64,000 bases of DNA from positions 15,285,983-15,349,982 of the forward strand of contig CM067568.1 of the NCBI GenBank assembly GCA_034336665.1. Reading direction: 5' to 3'. Source of the DNA: Luscinia megarhynchos. Its lineage: Eukaryota > Chordata > Aves > Passeriformes > Turdidae. Shown here one piece after another: positions 25,823-36,123 of this stretch. The stretch's first letter is position 1. Each line of letters begins with the position of its first letter. The position numbers and the translations under genes are program-made. The notes under the pieces were generated by a model, which ran no database searches, was not told the DNA's origin, and worked only from the letters and a program-made list of their open reading frames with translations.

Positions 25823-27447
25823 TTATATATGTGTGAAGATGGATGTGGACACACAGGGTACCCGGACAAAGGCTAAATGTGCATACACATGCACAAGTGG
25901 CACATTGTGACCTGCCCCAGCAGGAACTGTGCCCCATTATGACTCCTCCAGGCTGAGCCAGCACCAGAAGCTGGGATTTCCAAAGGTGCAGGCAGAACAG
26001 GCAGATGATTGCACTGATACTTCTTCTCAGAGTTTGGTACTGTGTGTTTTATCAACAAATAACATGTCTTTACTACTGCCAGCCCTGCTGAACCACTGAA
26101 GCTGCAGACAAGCAAGCTGTGTTTGCTTCTCTTTCATTTGTCATCAACACAATGGCCAGCCAAGTTCTCATTCCAGCATCTTACTTGTTGGTAACAACAA
26201 AAACAGGCAAAAAGGGAAAACCTGATTTTTGGCAGGCTGTGGGCATTCAGAAGAGTAGGTTTGGGTAGGTAAAATGAAAAAGGCTCAGTATGAAAATCAC
26301 TGGGGAAACAGAAACACTAGGAAGCAAGAGTTTAAGACCAAAAAGTATGCTGGTTAGGTTTTCAGATTCCCCAGCTCTCTGGGGATGTTGTTGTTTATTA
26401 ATCCTCTCCCTTCACCAACACAGGGGGGCCTCAAGCTAAGTGACAACTAAACTTGGTCAGAAGGAGACCAAGAAACTTTTTTCAAGAATTTCACTTCCTA
26501 AGGGCTGCACTCAGGGACCTTTCCAGGTCTGGATCACAGTCCTGCTGTTTACAGGATGCAGGGAAAAACAGTGACAGGCACCACTGAGGGAATATCTCTG
26601 GAGTATGTTAGTAGGTTGCTGAAAGGGAGGAACAGTTTTGAAATGTGAGCACAGAGATAAAAATCTATTCCAAGGTGAGGATGAGCTAAACACGTCAAAG
26701 GCCTTTCAGCACAATCTGGGCACATGTGAGCCCATCTAAATAGAAAACAGCACATTTACTACTAATAGCCTCCTAATTTATTTATGGAGCCCCATCAGAC
26801 TGCAAATCTCTGTCATCCCCTTCACACAGCAATCACCTGGCACAGAGGAGCTCTGCTCTGCCCAGCCCTTGCTACCTGCTTTGAGAGATAAGCACTGAAC
26901 AGAGCCCTGCAAAACATGATAAGGCCCACGCTTCAAGATGGTTGACTGAAAATACTAATTTTCCAACTTGGGGACGTTTCACAAGCTGTCTCAGTGCCTT
27001 GGAGCACCTCAAGCAGCGGAAAGAAGAGGAAATAACAGCACAGAAGCCAACACAATCAGCCCCAGGCTTGGGGAATCCCTCCTCGCATGTATACATGTGC
27101 ATATGGATATATATCCACATTTGTCACTGCTATGGCAACTAAGACAACAAAGATATCCTTTTAAAGGCCCTGCAGTAAGGAGGAAAAATATTTTGCTATA
27201 TATATCATTGCCTACTGACGTCAAAAAATAACTTAAAATAAACTAACCTGTAAGTTTGGATCACGCTGGTCCTTTTTCCTCCTCTGTGGATATTGGAATA
27301 ACGTTCACGTCACAATGACCATCTGTTACCTTTCATGGAAAAAGTAACCAAGGAGAGCTGAGCTAGAAAGTTTTCTATCAAACCCTCTCACACACCCTCA
27401 CTGAAGCAACATAAAAAGCCCCCTCTCCTAAAACCTGTGGAGCACTG
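25823..27447. other. Non-coding DNA, nothing recognised
   Basis: Unique sequence without a supportable gene. Short frames on both strands overlap freely. TATATATCCACAT and similar AT-rich alternations near 27100-27120 are unremarkable. Confidence 0.5.
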
Positions 27448-27510
27448 TGATCCTGAGGGTCTCATTCAGCCCTTCCACAGGCAAAACCCATGCTGACATC
27501 AGAGGGAAAT
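27448..27510. repeat. Ancient amniote repeat fragment, weak
   Basis: GATCCTGAGGGTCTCATTCA, then GCCCTTCCACAGGCAAAACC and CATGCTGACATCAGAGGGAA resemble an old amniote repeat whose copies read like TCAGCCCTTACACAGGCAAAACTCCCATTGACTTCAATGGGA in pieces. Similarity is partial and the family name is unknown to me. Confidence 0.35.
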
Positions 27511-28291
27511 TGCCAATTTTGGTAATTAGTAAAAACCAAGAACCTGTGGTAAGCTGTGATAATTAATTCAGCTGAGCAGCTAAGGAGTTTACTGAGGAAA
27601 AAAAAAAACAAAAAAACAAGCTGGCAGAAGGAAGTCTGGGCTGAATTGTAAAAATAAAACATTCCATTTAAAAGTGATTTTAGGAAGTTTGTTTCCACAG
27701 CCAAGATCTTGCAGATCAGGGCATCCTAGCTCTTGTGCATGGGTCTGTAGCACCATGCACAGTGGGACTGGCATGGCTTGTGCTGATGCTACCACTGCAA
27801 TTATTCTATGGGCAGCACTAAGCTGCTGCTGTACATCCAACAAACACAGGTAAATGGATTTATGAGGCAGAGAGGAAGGCAGGGAATTTAGGACCTTCAT
27901 TTGCACTAGGCTGCAGCAATACAACCCTACTGAAGCCAAAGTCCAAGGAGATCAAGCACAAACAATGCACTGGGAAGCCCCAGAGGGGAACAGGCTGGAT
28001 GCTGGTGATGGTTCACACATGCAAGGCATGGGGGCACCTTTGGCATGGGACTGCTCTACAGCTCCTTGCCCAGTGCCCAGAATCAAGAAATGCAGCACCT
28101 CCCATCCCTTGGCTAGCAGGAGGAGATGAGAAATACACCTCAGCTTGTTTCTGTCCCAAACCATGCATTCTGCTCACCTCAGGAAGATTGTGGGGAACCC
28201 GTTCGAGTCCCTTCTGGCTCAATGTGTGTGCTAACCTGGCTTGAAGGAGGCTGAACTGCCTGCATGTCCTACCAGAGCCCCACAGAGTGGG
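27511..28291. other. Non-coding DNA, nothing recognised
   Basis: There is a short A-rich patch near 27597-27615. GTTCGAGTCCC at 28201-28211 resembles a tRNA T-loop, but no matching D-arm or anticodon arm lies upstream. No gene is supported. Confidence 0.5.
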
Positions 28292-28540
28292 TGCTCAGAG
28301 CATGAGATATGCCACGATTCTCTCGAAGGCACCAGGGACGTTTCAAAGCAACAGAATTTATTAGAGGATTTTTTGAAGGCAGATCTCTCTTACTCAGAAT
28401 GGTGAGTGTGAACAGATATAGCACATGCAGTGACTCACTGGAGCACTGTGGGCCCTTATACACTATTAAGTCATCTGCAAGCCCGTGGTGAACCCATTTG
28501 CAATGTGCTATTACACGGCCACTTGGTGTGTTGTGGATTT
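28292..28540 (-). mobile_element. Probable solo or truncated retroviral LTR
   Basis: Read on the minus strand, this stretch has the order of an LTR. A U3-like part contains an octamer-like TTGCAAAT. A TATAAG box lies at 28455-28460, and an AATAAA polyadenylation signal lies about 95 bases downstream at 28357-28362. A U5-like tail follows, with CTTTGAAACGTCCCTGGTGC, ending in TGCTCTGAGCA near 28292. No gag, pol or env sequence and no primer-binding site adjoin, so it would be a solo or partial LTR. The 5' edge is uncertain and I could not identify target-site duplications or a family. A chance TATA/AATAAA pair cannot be excluded. Confidence 0.4.
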
Positions 28541-30123
28541 GGGTCTGTTCCTCTTCTCCCCAGGGTTTGTTTTTCTTCCCTTCTTTTTTTTGTAAGTCAA
28601 GCTACGGACTACAAATAAGAGCAACTTGAGCAGATTTGGATCAGGCTTATGAAGGAGAATCAGCAATCACACAGGTTTTTAGAGGTCCAGAAATTTGCCT
28701 TCTCTCAAATTCTCCTATGTCACCTGGTTTCCAAAACTGGTGGAATTACTGCAATTCTCACCCCTCCTGCCCATCTGTGCCGAGTTTCCCTCTAAGCACA
28801 GGAAATCAGGGATTTTGGGTTGCCCCTGTGCTGCAGAGGAGCACTGGCAGCCCTCATCCAGCAGCATGGTACTTCAGTATCCTGAGTTACCTAACTCCCA
28901 ATTGGTATGCATTTAGATACACATCTCACATCTCCTGTTATCTCCCCGAATTCATCTGCCATCTCTTGTGCCATCAGTCACTTCAGCTCTCCCCTACAGC
29001 AATTTCCTGAATCCCTTTGCCTAGAGATTGCCTGCAGGGCCTTCACCTTGTAGGCTTGGATAAAAGACATAATAATTCTTTATAACATCCAGTCTCCCTG
29101 TATATTTTCTCTCATGGTGGAGAAAAACACACAGGCATCTTTTGGAGATCTCCTCCCTACCTTTCCTCACCTGCCTATGTGAAGTTAGGAAGGCAATACA
29201 CTAATATTTCTACTGACTGTAGTCTTCTTCAGCCCTGATTTGTGCAAGCTTTCAGAGAAACACCTCTGACAGCACCACCCCTCATCCCTTTCCCAGAAAA
29301 GACCTTCCTTTGCTTTCTTCCTTTACCCCTTTTCTAACACCATCCTTCACAGGGGATCACACTGGCATCCAAAAGCCCTGCTGAGTGCTTCTTCCACCTT
29401 TTATTAATGCCAAGGGCCACCCCTTGTCACCACCCTAAACAGGTCCAGATGGGATGTACCAGGTTCCCTCTTTTCAAAGAGGAAGCTGTTCTTGCAAGAT
29501 TTCTTGCTTTTTTTCTGGAGGAGATGTAGCTGAGACAGGTTTATCTAAAGACCAGGAATGTGCTGGGTGGTTGCTGAACGCCAGAATAAGGGAAAAAAAA
29601 AAAAAAAAGCTGTAGCTGGTGGCTGCACAAATTATTTGGATGTTTTACCAAGGCTGAAAAATAAAAATATGGGAAGTTTTTATAGTGCTGTACCTAGAAA
29701 GCCATAGGATCACTGTGGGACGAGTCAGACTGGCAACCTCATGTCTGACATAAGTTATGTCTGACAGCTGCTAGTCCTGAGGTGCTTGGCAGGGAGAAAT
29801 CCAGCTCTGATACCACAGGCCAGAAATCAGAGGAATGCCTTTTTCTCTACCCACAAAGAAGAAACATATAAGCAACATGCTCTAAAGCAGAGATTGCATA
29901 AAATAAAAAGGCTGGCCACAGAATAACTTACAACTGATCTCAAGCTGAATATGGAAACAGGTTGCTTTGAAGAAGTCTGTCAAAGACCCTGGTTAAAACC
30001 CCAAGAGTGGCTAAGATCCAAGAGAAAGAGAAACAGAGAGGGGGTATGGGGAGGCCTAGATTGAACAGTCATTTGTCAAGGGAATTGAAGTAGAAAAATA
30101 ATGTGGAGTTCAAAGTCAGTGTC

Positions 30124-30127
<4 letters not shown>
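28541..30127. other. Non-coding DNA with an A16 tract
   Basis: Unique sequence with no supportable gene. A 16-base A run lies at 29593-29608. Confidence 0.5.
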
Positions 30128-30156
<29 letters not shown>

Positions 30157-30172
30157 CAAAACAAAGAAAAAG
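30128..30172 (+). repeat. Long A tract (A29 plus A-rich extension)
   Basis: Twenty-nine consecutive A bases are followed by CAAAACAAAGAAAAA. A tract this long could be the tail of a retroposed transcript or a simple A-rich microsatellite. The 200 bases before it show no open frame or known gene, so no parent transcript can be named. Length is likely to vary between individuals. Confidence 0.85.
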
Positions 30173-32479
30173 GCATGTATGGCTACAAGCATAGCTGAAA
30201 CAGGCCAGACTTGGTGAGAAAATGCTACAGAACAACCCCTGGTGTGCATGGTCACTGAGAGCAGCAGCTCCCTCACCCCACCAAGCCTCTCCTCAGCCAC
30301 AGCAGAGATTCCTTGATGGAGAAGGGAAGCACCAGGGAGATGGGCAGGCTTGGGTGGGATGGTGATGAGAAGCCAGCCCTGCACACACTCTCAGTTGTGA
30401 GAAAACACAAAATGGGTGGGTTTGCTCCCCTCTTTGAGTACACATCCCCAATCCCCCCATTCTGGATTTTTAATCCCTTTGAGATGAACCTAGGCTTGGC
30501 TGTGGACATTTCTGAGGACTAGCATGCTGTGGCTTTCTCAGCCCACCAGTGGTACTTCTGCTCTTCTAGTTCCCAACACTACAGCAACATTTCCTGCCTT
30601 TCTCTTCTAAAAGCAAATGCAGTTTGTGGTACCTGAAGTTGGCAACACTATTTGCTTAGACACCACTGTCCAGAAAACTACAGGTCATGCTGGTAAGGGT
30701 ATTTCTTTGAAAGCTGTTACAGGCTACATGTATATGTGTATTGGGATGAGCCCTGAAGGCATCAAAAAAGCACACTTAGAAAAGCTCCTCTTGCCTGAAG
30801 GCACAAAGGACAGGAACTGGCTAAGTTCAGCCTTGGACCAAAAGAGGACTAACCAGCTTCTAATAAAACACAAAAAGATGGATTCTTCTCTTTCTGCATG
30901 CTAAAGCACCAAATACATTAGAGGAGGATTATCCAGAAACCAGCATATGCTGGTTCTTTTTTTATGCTGAATGTGTCAGCAAGGTCTTGGCAGACTGTGG
31001 GGAAAAAACAGAGTATCTATAAGATTTCAAGGTTGTCACAGATCAGTAACCTCAGCCGAGGTCTGTTATAGTCATTCAGCAATGACCCCATCTCTTCTTT
31101 CATCTTAGGATTCCACTAGTTTCATCCACTTGCTTGCTTTTCTTTCTTTTTTTTTTTTTTTTTTTCTGTTCATCCTGCAGAACAAAGCACCTCTGCCACG
31201 TTCCTTCACTGGAGTTTCACCAAGACTGGACCCTCCTGGTGGAGCTTTGCCAGATATGTCACAAAGTCACAGAATGCATTGCCATGGAGGAAATGTCACA
31301 TATATAAATATGTAATTTCATGGAGGAAATGTCAGGTCAGATGAAGACCTGACAAAAAGGTGAGTCACTTCAGGCAAGCTGGTTTAGAAGATAAGGGCAA
31401 AGCTCTGCAAAAGCAAGTCCTCCTGGGTGGGTATCACTCAAGTTGGCCAGGTCCTTAGTGGATACAAATTGTCATAGTTCCATTCAAATCATCTGGAAAA
31501 CGATCCCCTGGTTGGCAAGCTGCTGAGGTAACAAGTATACCCAGGGCAGTGCCAACTACTGCTGGCTGTGGACCTGCCCATTAGCTGTACTGGTAGCATC
31601 AGCTTATGTGAGCATATTTGTGGCTCTGGTAAACCTGGAAAAAATGACATTTCCATGGATTTGATGAGAAGTGAAACATTTGATGCTTTGGTCTCAAATT
31701 TTCTGCTGTCTTCCACAAGAAACAAAGGGCAAGGTTTTACGAATGGCCTTCTCTTTTTTCCCCCTTTTGGGGCAAATATAGGAAAAAGTGTTATCTGTGG
31801 AATTTCAGAACTCGATCTTTAACGCAAAACACCAAAACCACCAGAAATAACATTCTCCTGGAAAATGTAAGATTAACTTTGCCCTAAGCCAAAATTGCAT
31901 ACTGATTGCTACTCATCATTCTGCACCCCTTCTATGTACTCTATATGTCTCCAGAAGCTTACCATGGCAATCAAAGTTCCAGGAGTAGCTGGATGAAGCC
32001 ACTCTTTCCAAAACAGGTATTCCCCACGTCCCTGTTCAGAAATGCCCTTCTCCAGAAGAGCCTGGGCAGCTGTTCTTTGTTGATATCCAGTCTCCCAGGG
32101 CCTTCAACAAACACATTCAGGAACCTGGTTACAGTCTAGGATAATATTTCCTCCCAGAGTCATCAGGATGTGACAGGTTTTTTCCAAGTTACCAGTGCAT
32201 GCACACAACCTGAAGTCCAAAGGACAACTCCACATTCCTTGTGCTGTCTGTTGAGCCTGCAGCCCACCTCATTTATCCACTGCAGGAGAACCCACCCAAG
32301 TGGGCTCATCTGTCCAGTACTGGAGATGTGAAAGCCTCTCCAGATCCTGGGGAGATCCAGGAGGTTATCAGCTGCTTCTCCTCATCCTGGCAGTAGGAAA
32401 CTTCAAAAGATGGATGTTGCACTATAGACTTCTTCACCAGCTGGGCTTTGGTTTTTTTGGTCCATCTCTCCTTCTTCTT
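30173..32479. other. Non-coding DNA with small direct and inverted repeats
   Basis: No gene supported. T19 lies at 31147-31165. A 16-base direct repeat CATGGAGGAAATGTCA occurs at 31283-31298 and 31319-31334. The second copy runs into a perfect 8-base hairpin, GTCAGGTC at 31331-31338 and GACCTGAC at 31346-31353. A 95-codon plus-strand frame at 30617-30904 has no recognisable domain. Confidence 0.5.
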
Positions 32480-32520
32480 CAACATTTATAAAATGGGAGC
32501 AGGAATATTTGCCTCCCTTA
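32480..32520 (+). repeat. MIR/L2 3'-end fragment
   Basis: ACATTTATAAAATGGGAGCA with GGAATATTTGCCTCCCT closely follows the CATCTGTAAAATGGGGATAA and TAATACCTACCTC end of MIR/L2 elements. Only about 40 bases remain recognisable. Confidence 0.45.
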
Positions 32521-33589
32521 AGAAGATCAGATTCATTAGGGCTTTCTTGCCATGTCTTAGGCTTTACTCACCCCCCTATGAAAGGATTCCTACAGGTGTC
32601 ACTATAGCTTGAGCACCAAGGAAAGGCACAGCTTTACAGAGGTGTCCTGTGGCATCACCAGGTACCCTGGGGAGGTGTGGAAGTGGTCCTTGCTCCAGGC
32701 CTGGCTGCAATAAACTGTGTGGGTCTGTGTGCTTTGCAAAGCAGGGCACCACAGAGAGCAGCCAAGGTCCATCTTACTCAGAGTGCACTATCAGCACAGC
32801 CCTGCCACACTGTGCCTCTGTCCCCTGAGCCCTGCAACACTCCCAGGGCTTTAGAGAAACCCTGCACTGCACTGGGCTCACTTGTCCTCTCAGTCTTCAG
32901 CACCAGCTGAGGACAGATCTACGCTCTGCTTTGCTTTGCCCTTCCTGTGTTTATTCCTAAGCCAACCAAAACACTCTTTGTGCTGCAGAGCAAGTCACCT
33001 ATGACATGGGACCCTTATTTTTGAGCTAGGGGTGAACTGAAGACATGAGTCTGCCAGATCATCTGTGGAACATGCTGGTGGCAGATGGTATATAAACATT
33101 TGTTTTCTTATTACTCAAGAAAGGAAAACAGTTGGGAAAGCAAAAGTTTCTTCATTTTTTTTTTCTTTCAAAAATTTAAGTTAATGAATGGAAAAAAATC
33201 AACAAACTTCTGAAATTCTTTTTGATAAACAGGATTTTGTCTAAAAAAAAAATAGAGGGACTTGGCAGGGTCGAAGTCTGCTATTTTTCATTAGGACAAG
33301 ATGATGGTATGGCAGGAATGCAGGACAGAGTGGTGCAGATGTGTGAAAGCATTTAGGAAAAGGCACCCAGGGATTAGAGAAGTGCCTGTTCCCAAAATGG
33401 GTTGATCTGAGGTAAAGGAAACCTTTGGGATAGGAAGATAGTAAACCCCTCCCCCGCCCCTTTTATAGTGGATATAAACAGTTTTACGGTATTTCCACCA
33501 AACAGAAGAAGAAAAAAAAAAAAAAAAAGTAAAAAGATTTCTGCAACACACACATGTTCCCCATTAATTAGGACTGCTGTTAACAACAC
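32521..33589. other. Non-coding DNA with an A17 tract
   Basis: Mostly AT-rich from 33100 on. An A17 run sits at 33512-33528. No gene or known repeat seen. Confidence 0.5.
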
Positions 33590-33720
33590 GTTGCGCCAGA
33601 GCTGCCAAGAGCTGTCAGACGGAGCAGGGAAGCCCGGAGCAGAGGCGCTGCCCCTCCCGGGTGCAGAGCCCAGTCCCGCCGCCCTGGGCACGGGGCAGGC
33701 AGCCGGGCTGGGGCAAGCAC
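33590..33720. promoter_or_regulatory. Small CpG cluster
   Basis: About ten CpG dinucleotides occur in roughly 130 bases by hand count, including GTTGCGCC and CCCGCCGCC, between AT-rich flanks. It is too short for a classical CpG island. It might be part of a minor promoter or enhancer, but no transcript can be tied to it. The frame at 33374-33904 (-) that crosses it has no known domain. Confidence 0.25.
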
Positions 33721-35960
33721 AAGTGCCCAGCTGCACAGGCAAACCCTGCCTGGATGTGAATCCCTCCCCTCCACACCCCCCACTTCGGCTACAGACATTT
33801 TCCACAGAAATTCTGGCTGTGTTCGCTCTTGGTTGAGGCTTCGGGACTATTTTTGGCTTTTTTAAAACATGCTTAGGGGAGGCGCCTTCCACTTTTATTC
33901 GCATAAAGGATCCTTATTTTTATGTATTGAGGGACACGGAAGGAGGAGGGGAGGCAGGGTGAGGGGAGAGCTGATTTATGCTTTCATTCAGCTGTACAAC
34001 AACAACACAAATCTACATTCAAGCTGCCTTTCCTCTCAGCAGGCTCCAGCCACTTCTTGCTGTAGCAGAGACCACCCCCAGCATCCCAGTTTTCTCAAGC
34101 CACCACTGGGACAGAGAGCTGACCGCTGGATTTAAAGCATCTCTCACCTTCACACCTCCTAGCAGGCACTTCGAGGGTTGGGAGCAGCTTTATCCTCCTC
34201 CTATCAGATCCTCTCTTCTCAGCTCCCTCCTGAGCTACTCCCTTCTTCCAAGCTCCCTGAGTGCTGGTCTGGATCCACCACTGGAAGTGACCGAGGTTGC
34301 ACACTGAACTGACTCACGTTAGGGTTAAAGCAGGGTCCTGAACTATCTTTTCCTTTCTGAACAAATGTAGGAAATAGTGTTGCAACAGTGCAGCAGAGTT
34401 CACTGCAGGATCTTGAAGGAGGGGGAAATGATTGCATTTTAAAGTAAAAATTATTTCCCCACACTTGTATACTCACCGTGTCCAAGCAGCCAGGCCATCA
34501 GCAGGCATCAGGACGTGTGCTCCAAGTGCCCAGTCCAGGACACGGAGGAGGAGAGACACCAGCTATCCACCAGCACGTCTCCTTGACTCCTTGGAGGTTG
34601 GTGATGATTTGCTTGTTTTGGATCTTGCTTTTTGTACTGTTTAGGAGCAGACAGGGATTAGCCTCTCCACCCTGTCCCACCTCAGTGAGTCATCCAAATG
34701 TACTCAGTGTCCTTAGGCTCTGGATCCGGGCATCCTGAGGAGCTGCTCTGGAGATGTTGAGTGGCTAACTGAGGAGGGTTTCTGCAGCTCAGCTCTTCTG
34801 CTGCTGCCTCCACACCAGACACCTGCTCCAGCCTCACTCAGAGAAGGAGCACCTCAGCTCCAGGTGTCCATAGCAGGAGCAGTCAGAAAGGGGAGAGCTG
34901 CCTTGCAGATGCCCAGGAGCTGGAGGCATTTCTGTGCAAATTCCAGCCCTGTGACTGCTGGGATGCAGGACTCCATAGCTGTGTGCCTGTATCTCACAAG
35001 CTGGGCCAAGCAAAAACATCTAAAGCACATCACCTACCTGTGGTAAAAATTGTGGGGTACTAAGATGCTGTGTGATTCCCATTCTTCCTTTCAAATCCCT
35101 AAAATGCTGCTGTTGGAACTTTAGCTCCCACAGTTTTGTGAGGCTTTACAGCCAGAGTGATGCACATGGTCTTATGCCAAAAAAATTAACTGCATATATT
35201 CAACTACATATATTCAACATCATCTCTGCAAATATCACCTGAGGAAACCCTCACAACTGCTGTCCAAAGCACTGGTGACTTGTTCTTGAAAGAAAAGTCC
35301 TTTCAGACAGGCAAGAAAACATCCTGGTCTAGATTTTCAGGAGCAGGTAGTGGTTTGAGGGGTTCCCTATTATTTATTCAAAGGACATTATTTTCAGACC
35401 ATGCTGGGTGCCTTCCTGCTAACAGCTTTCCTCCTAGGCATCTTGAACCAAGAATGGAAAAAGCCACCAGAACCACAAGGATTTCTGAACTACTGGAGCA
35501 GACTAGACATTTTTCTAGGTTGTTCGTTTAACAGGAACCATTTGACAGTGTGAATAAAGAACTGCAGGATCTCAGTGAACTTTAGGAGATCCTGGGATCA
35601 CCTGTTCAGGTGCATGAGAGATAAGGGGAATGTTCAGTCTAAATTTCAAAAGGGCACCACAGAGCTGTTTTGTAGAACATACACTAGTTTTTGATTAAAA
35701 TAGTTCTGTTTGGGATAGTTTATCTTTTTGAAAATATAAATAGTTTCTGTAGAAAGTTAACAATTTCTCTCATATACAACTAATCTATTCATTTTAAAAC
35801 TTTTTTTCTCCTTAAGAAAAGAGCAACCTATGTGAAAATTTTCAAATATCTCTTCAAATACCCCCTTCTAATGACATTTGAAAATCTAGTTTCCCCTTTG
35901 GGGCACGTTGCAAGAATCAACAATAGTAACAGTTTGATGCCTGTCTTGTTTCAATCCAGC
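33721..35960. other. Non-coding DNA with a 14-bp tandem duplication
   Basis: No gene supported. CATATATTCAACTA at 35193-35206 is followed directly by CATATATTCAACAT at 35207-35220. Confidence 0.5.
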
Positions 35961-35983
35961 GGGGAGGGGGGGAGGGAGGGAGG
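35961..35983 (+). repeat. G-run array, potential G-quadruplex
   Basis: Four G runs of at least three (G4, G7, G3, G3) are separated by single A bases, with a final GG. This meets the usual G3+/N1-7 pattern with minimal loops, which favours a stable parallel quadruplex. It is isolated in AT-leaning sequence. Function is unknown. Confidence 0.75.
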
Positions 35984-36077
35984 TTTGGCAGAAAGTATTA
36001 TTGTCATGTGGGAGTCTCAGAAATGAGTTGTCTCCTGGCTAATATTCTTCCACTGCAATGGTAAGTCAAATAGGCTA

Positions 36078-36123
36078 GTAGCCACGGCAACAGCACAGAA
36101 TTCTTAACTATTGCTATGGTTAT
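36078..36123 (+). promoter_or_regulatory. RFX X-box and a second degenerate site
   Basis: GTAGCC, AC, GGCAAC at 36078-36091 fits the X-box consensus GTNRCC (0-3 N) RGYAAC without a mismatch. A second element around 36110-36123, ATTGCTATGGTTAT, matches the core TTGCTATGG of the palindromic RFX site but has weak half-site ends. RFX factors control ciliary and MHC class II genes. A pair 30 bases apart in unique DNA could be an enhancer. Homeobox-type CATTAATTGG at 36192-36201 lies nearby. Binding is inferred, not shown. Confidence 0.4.

Noticed and set aside
28201..28211. GTTCGAGTCCC as a tRNA T-arm
   Set aside because: No D-arm, anticodon arm or acceptor pairing could be found at the right spacing.
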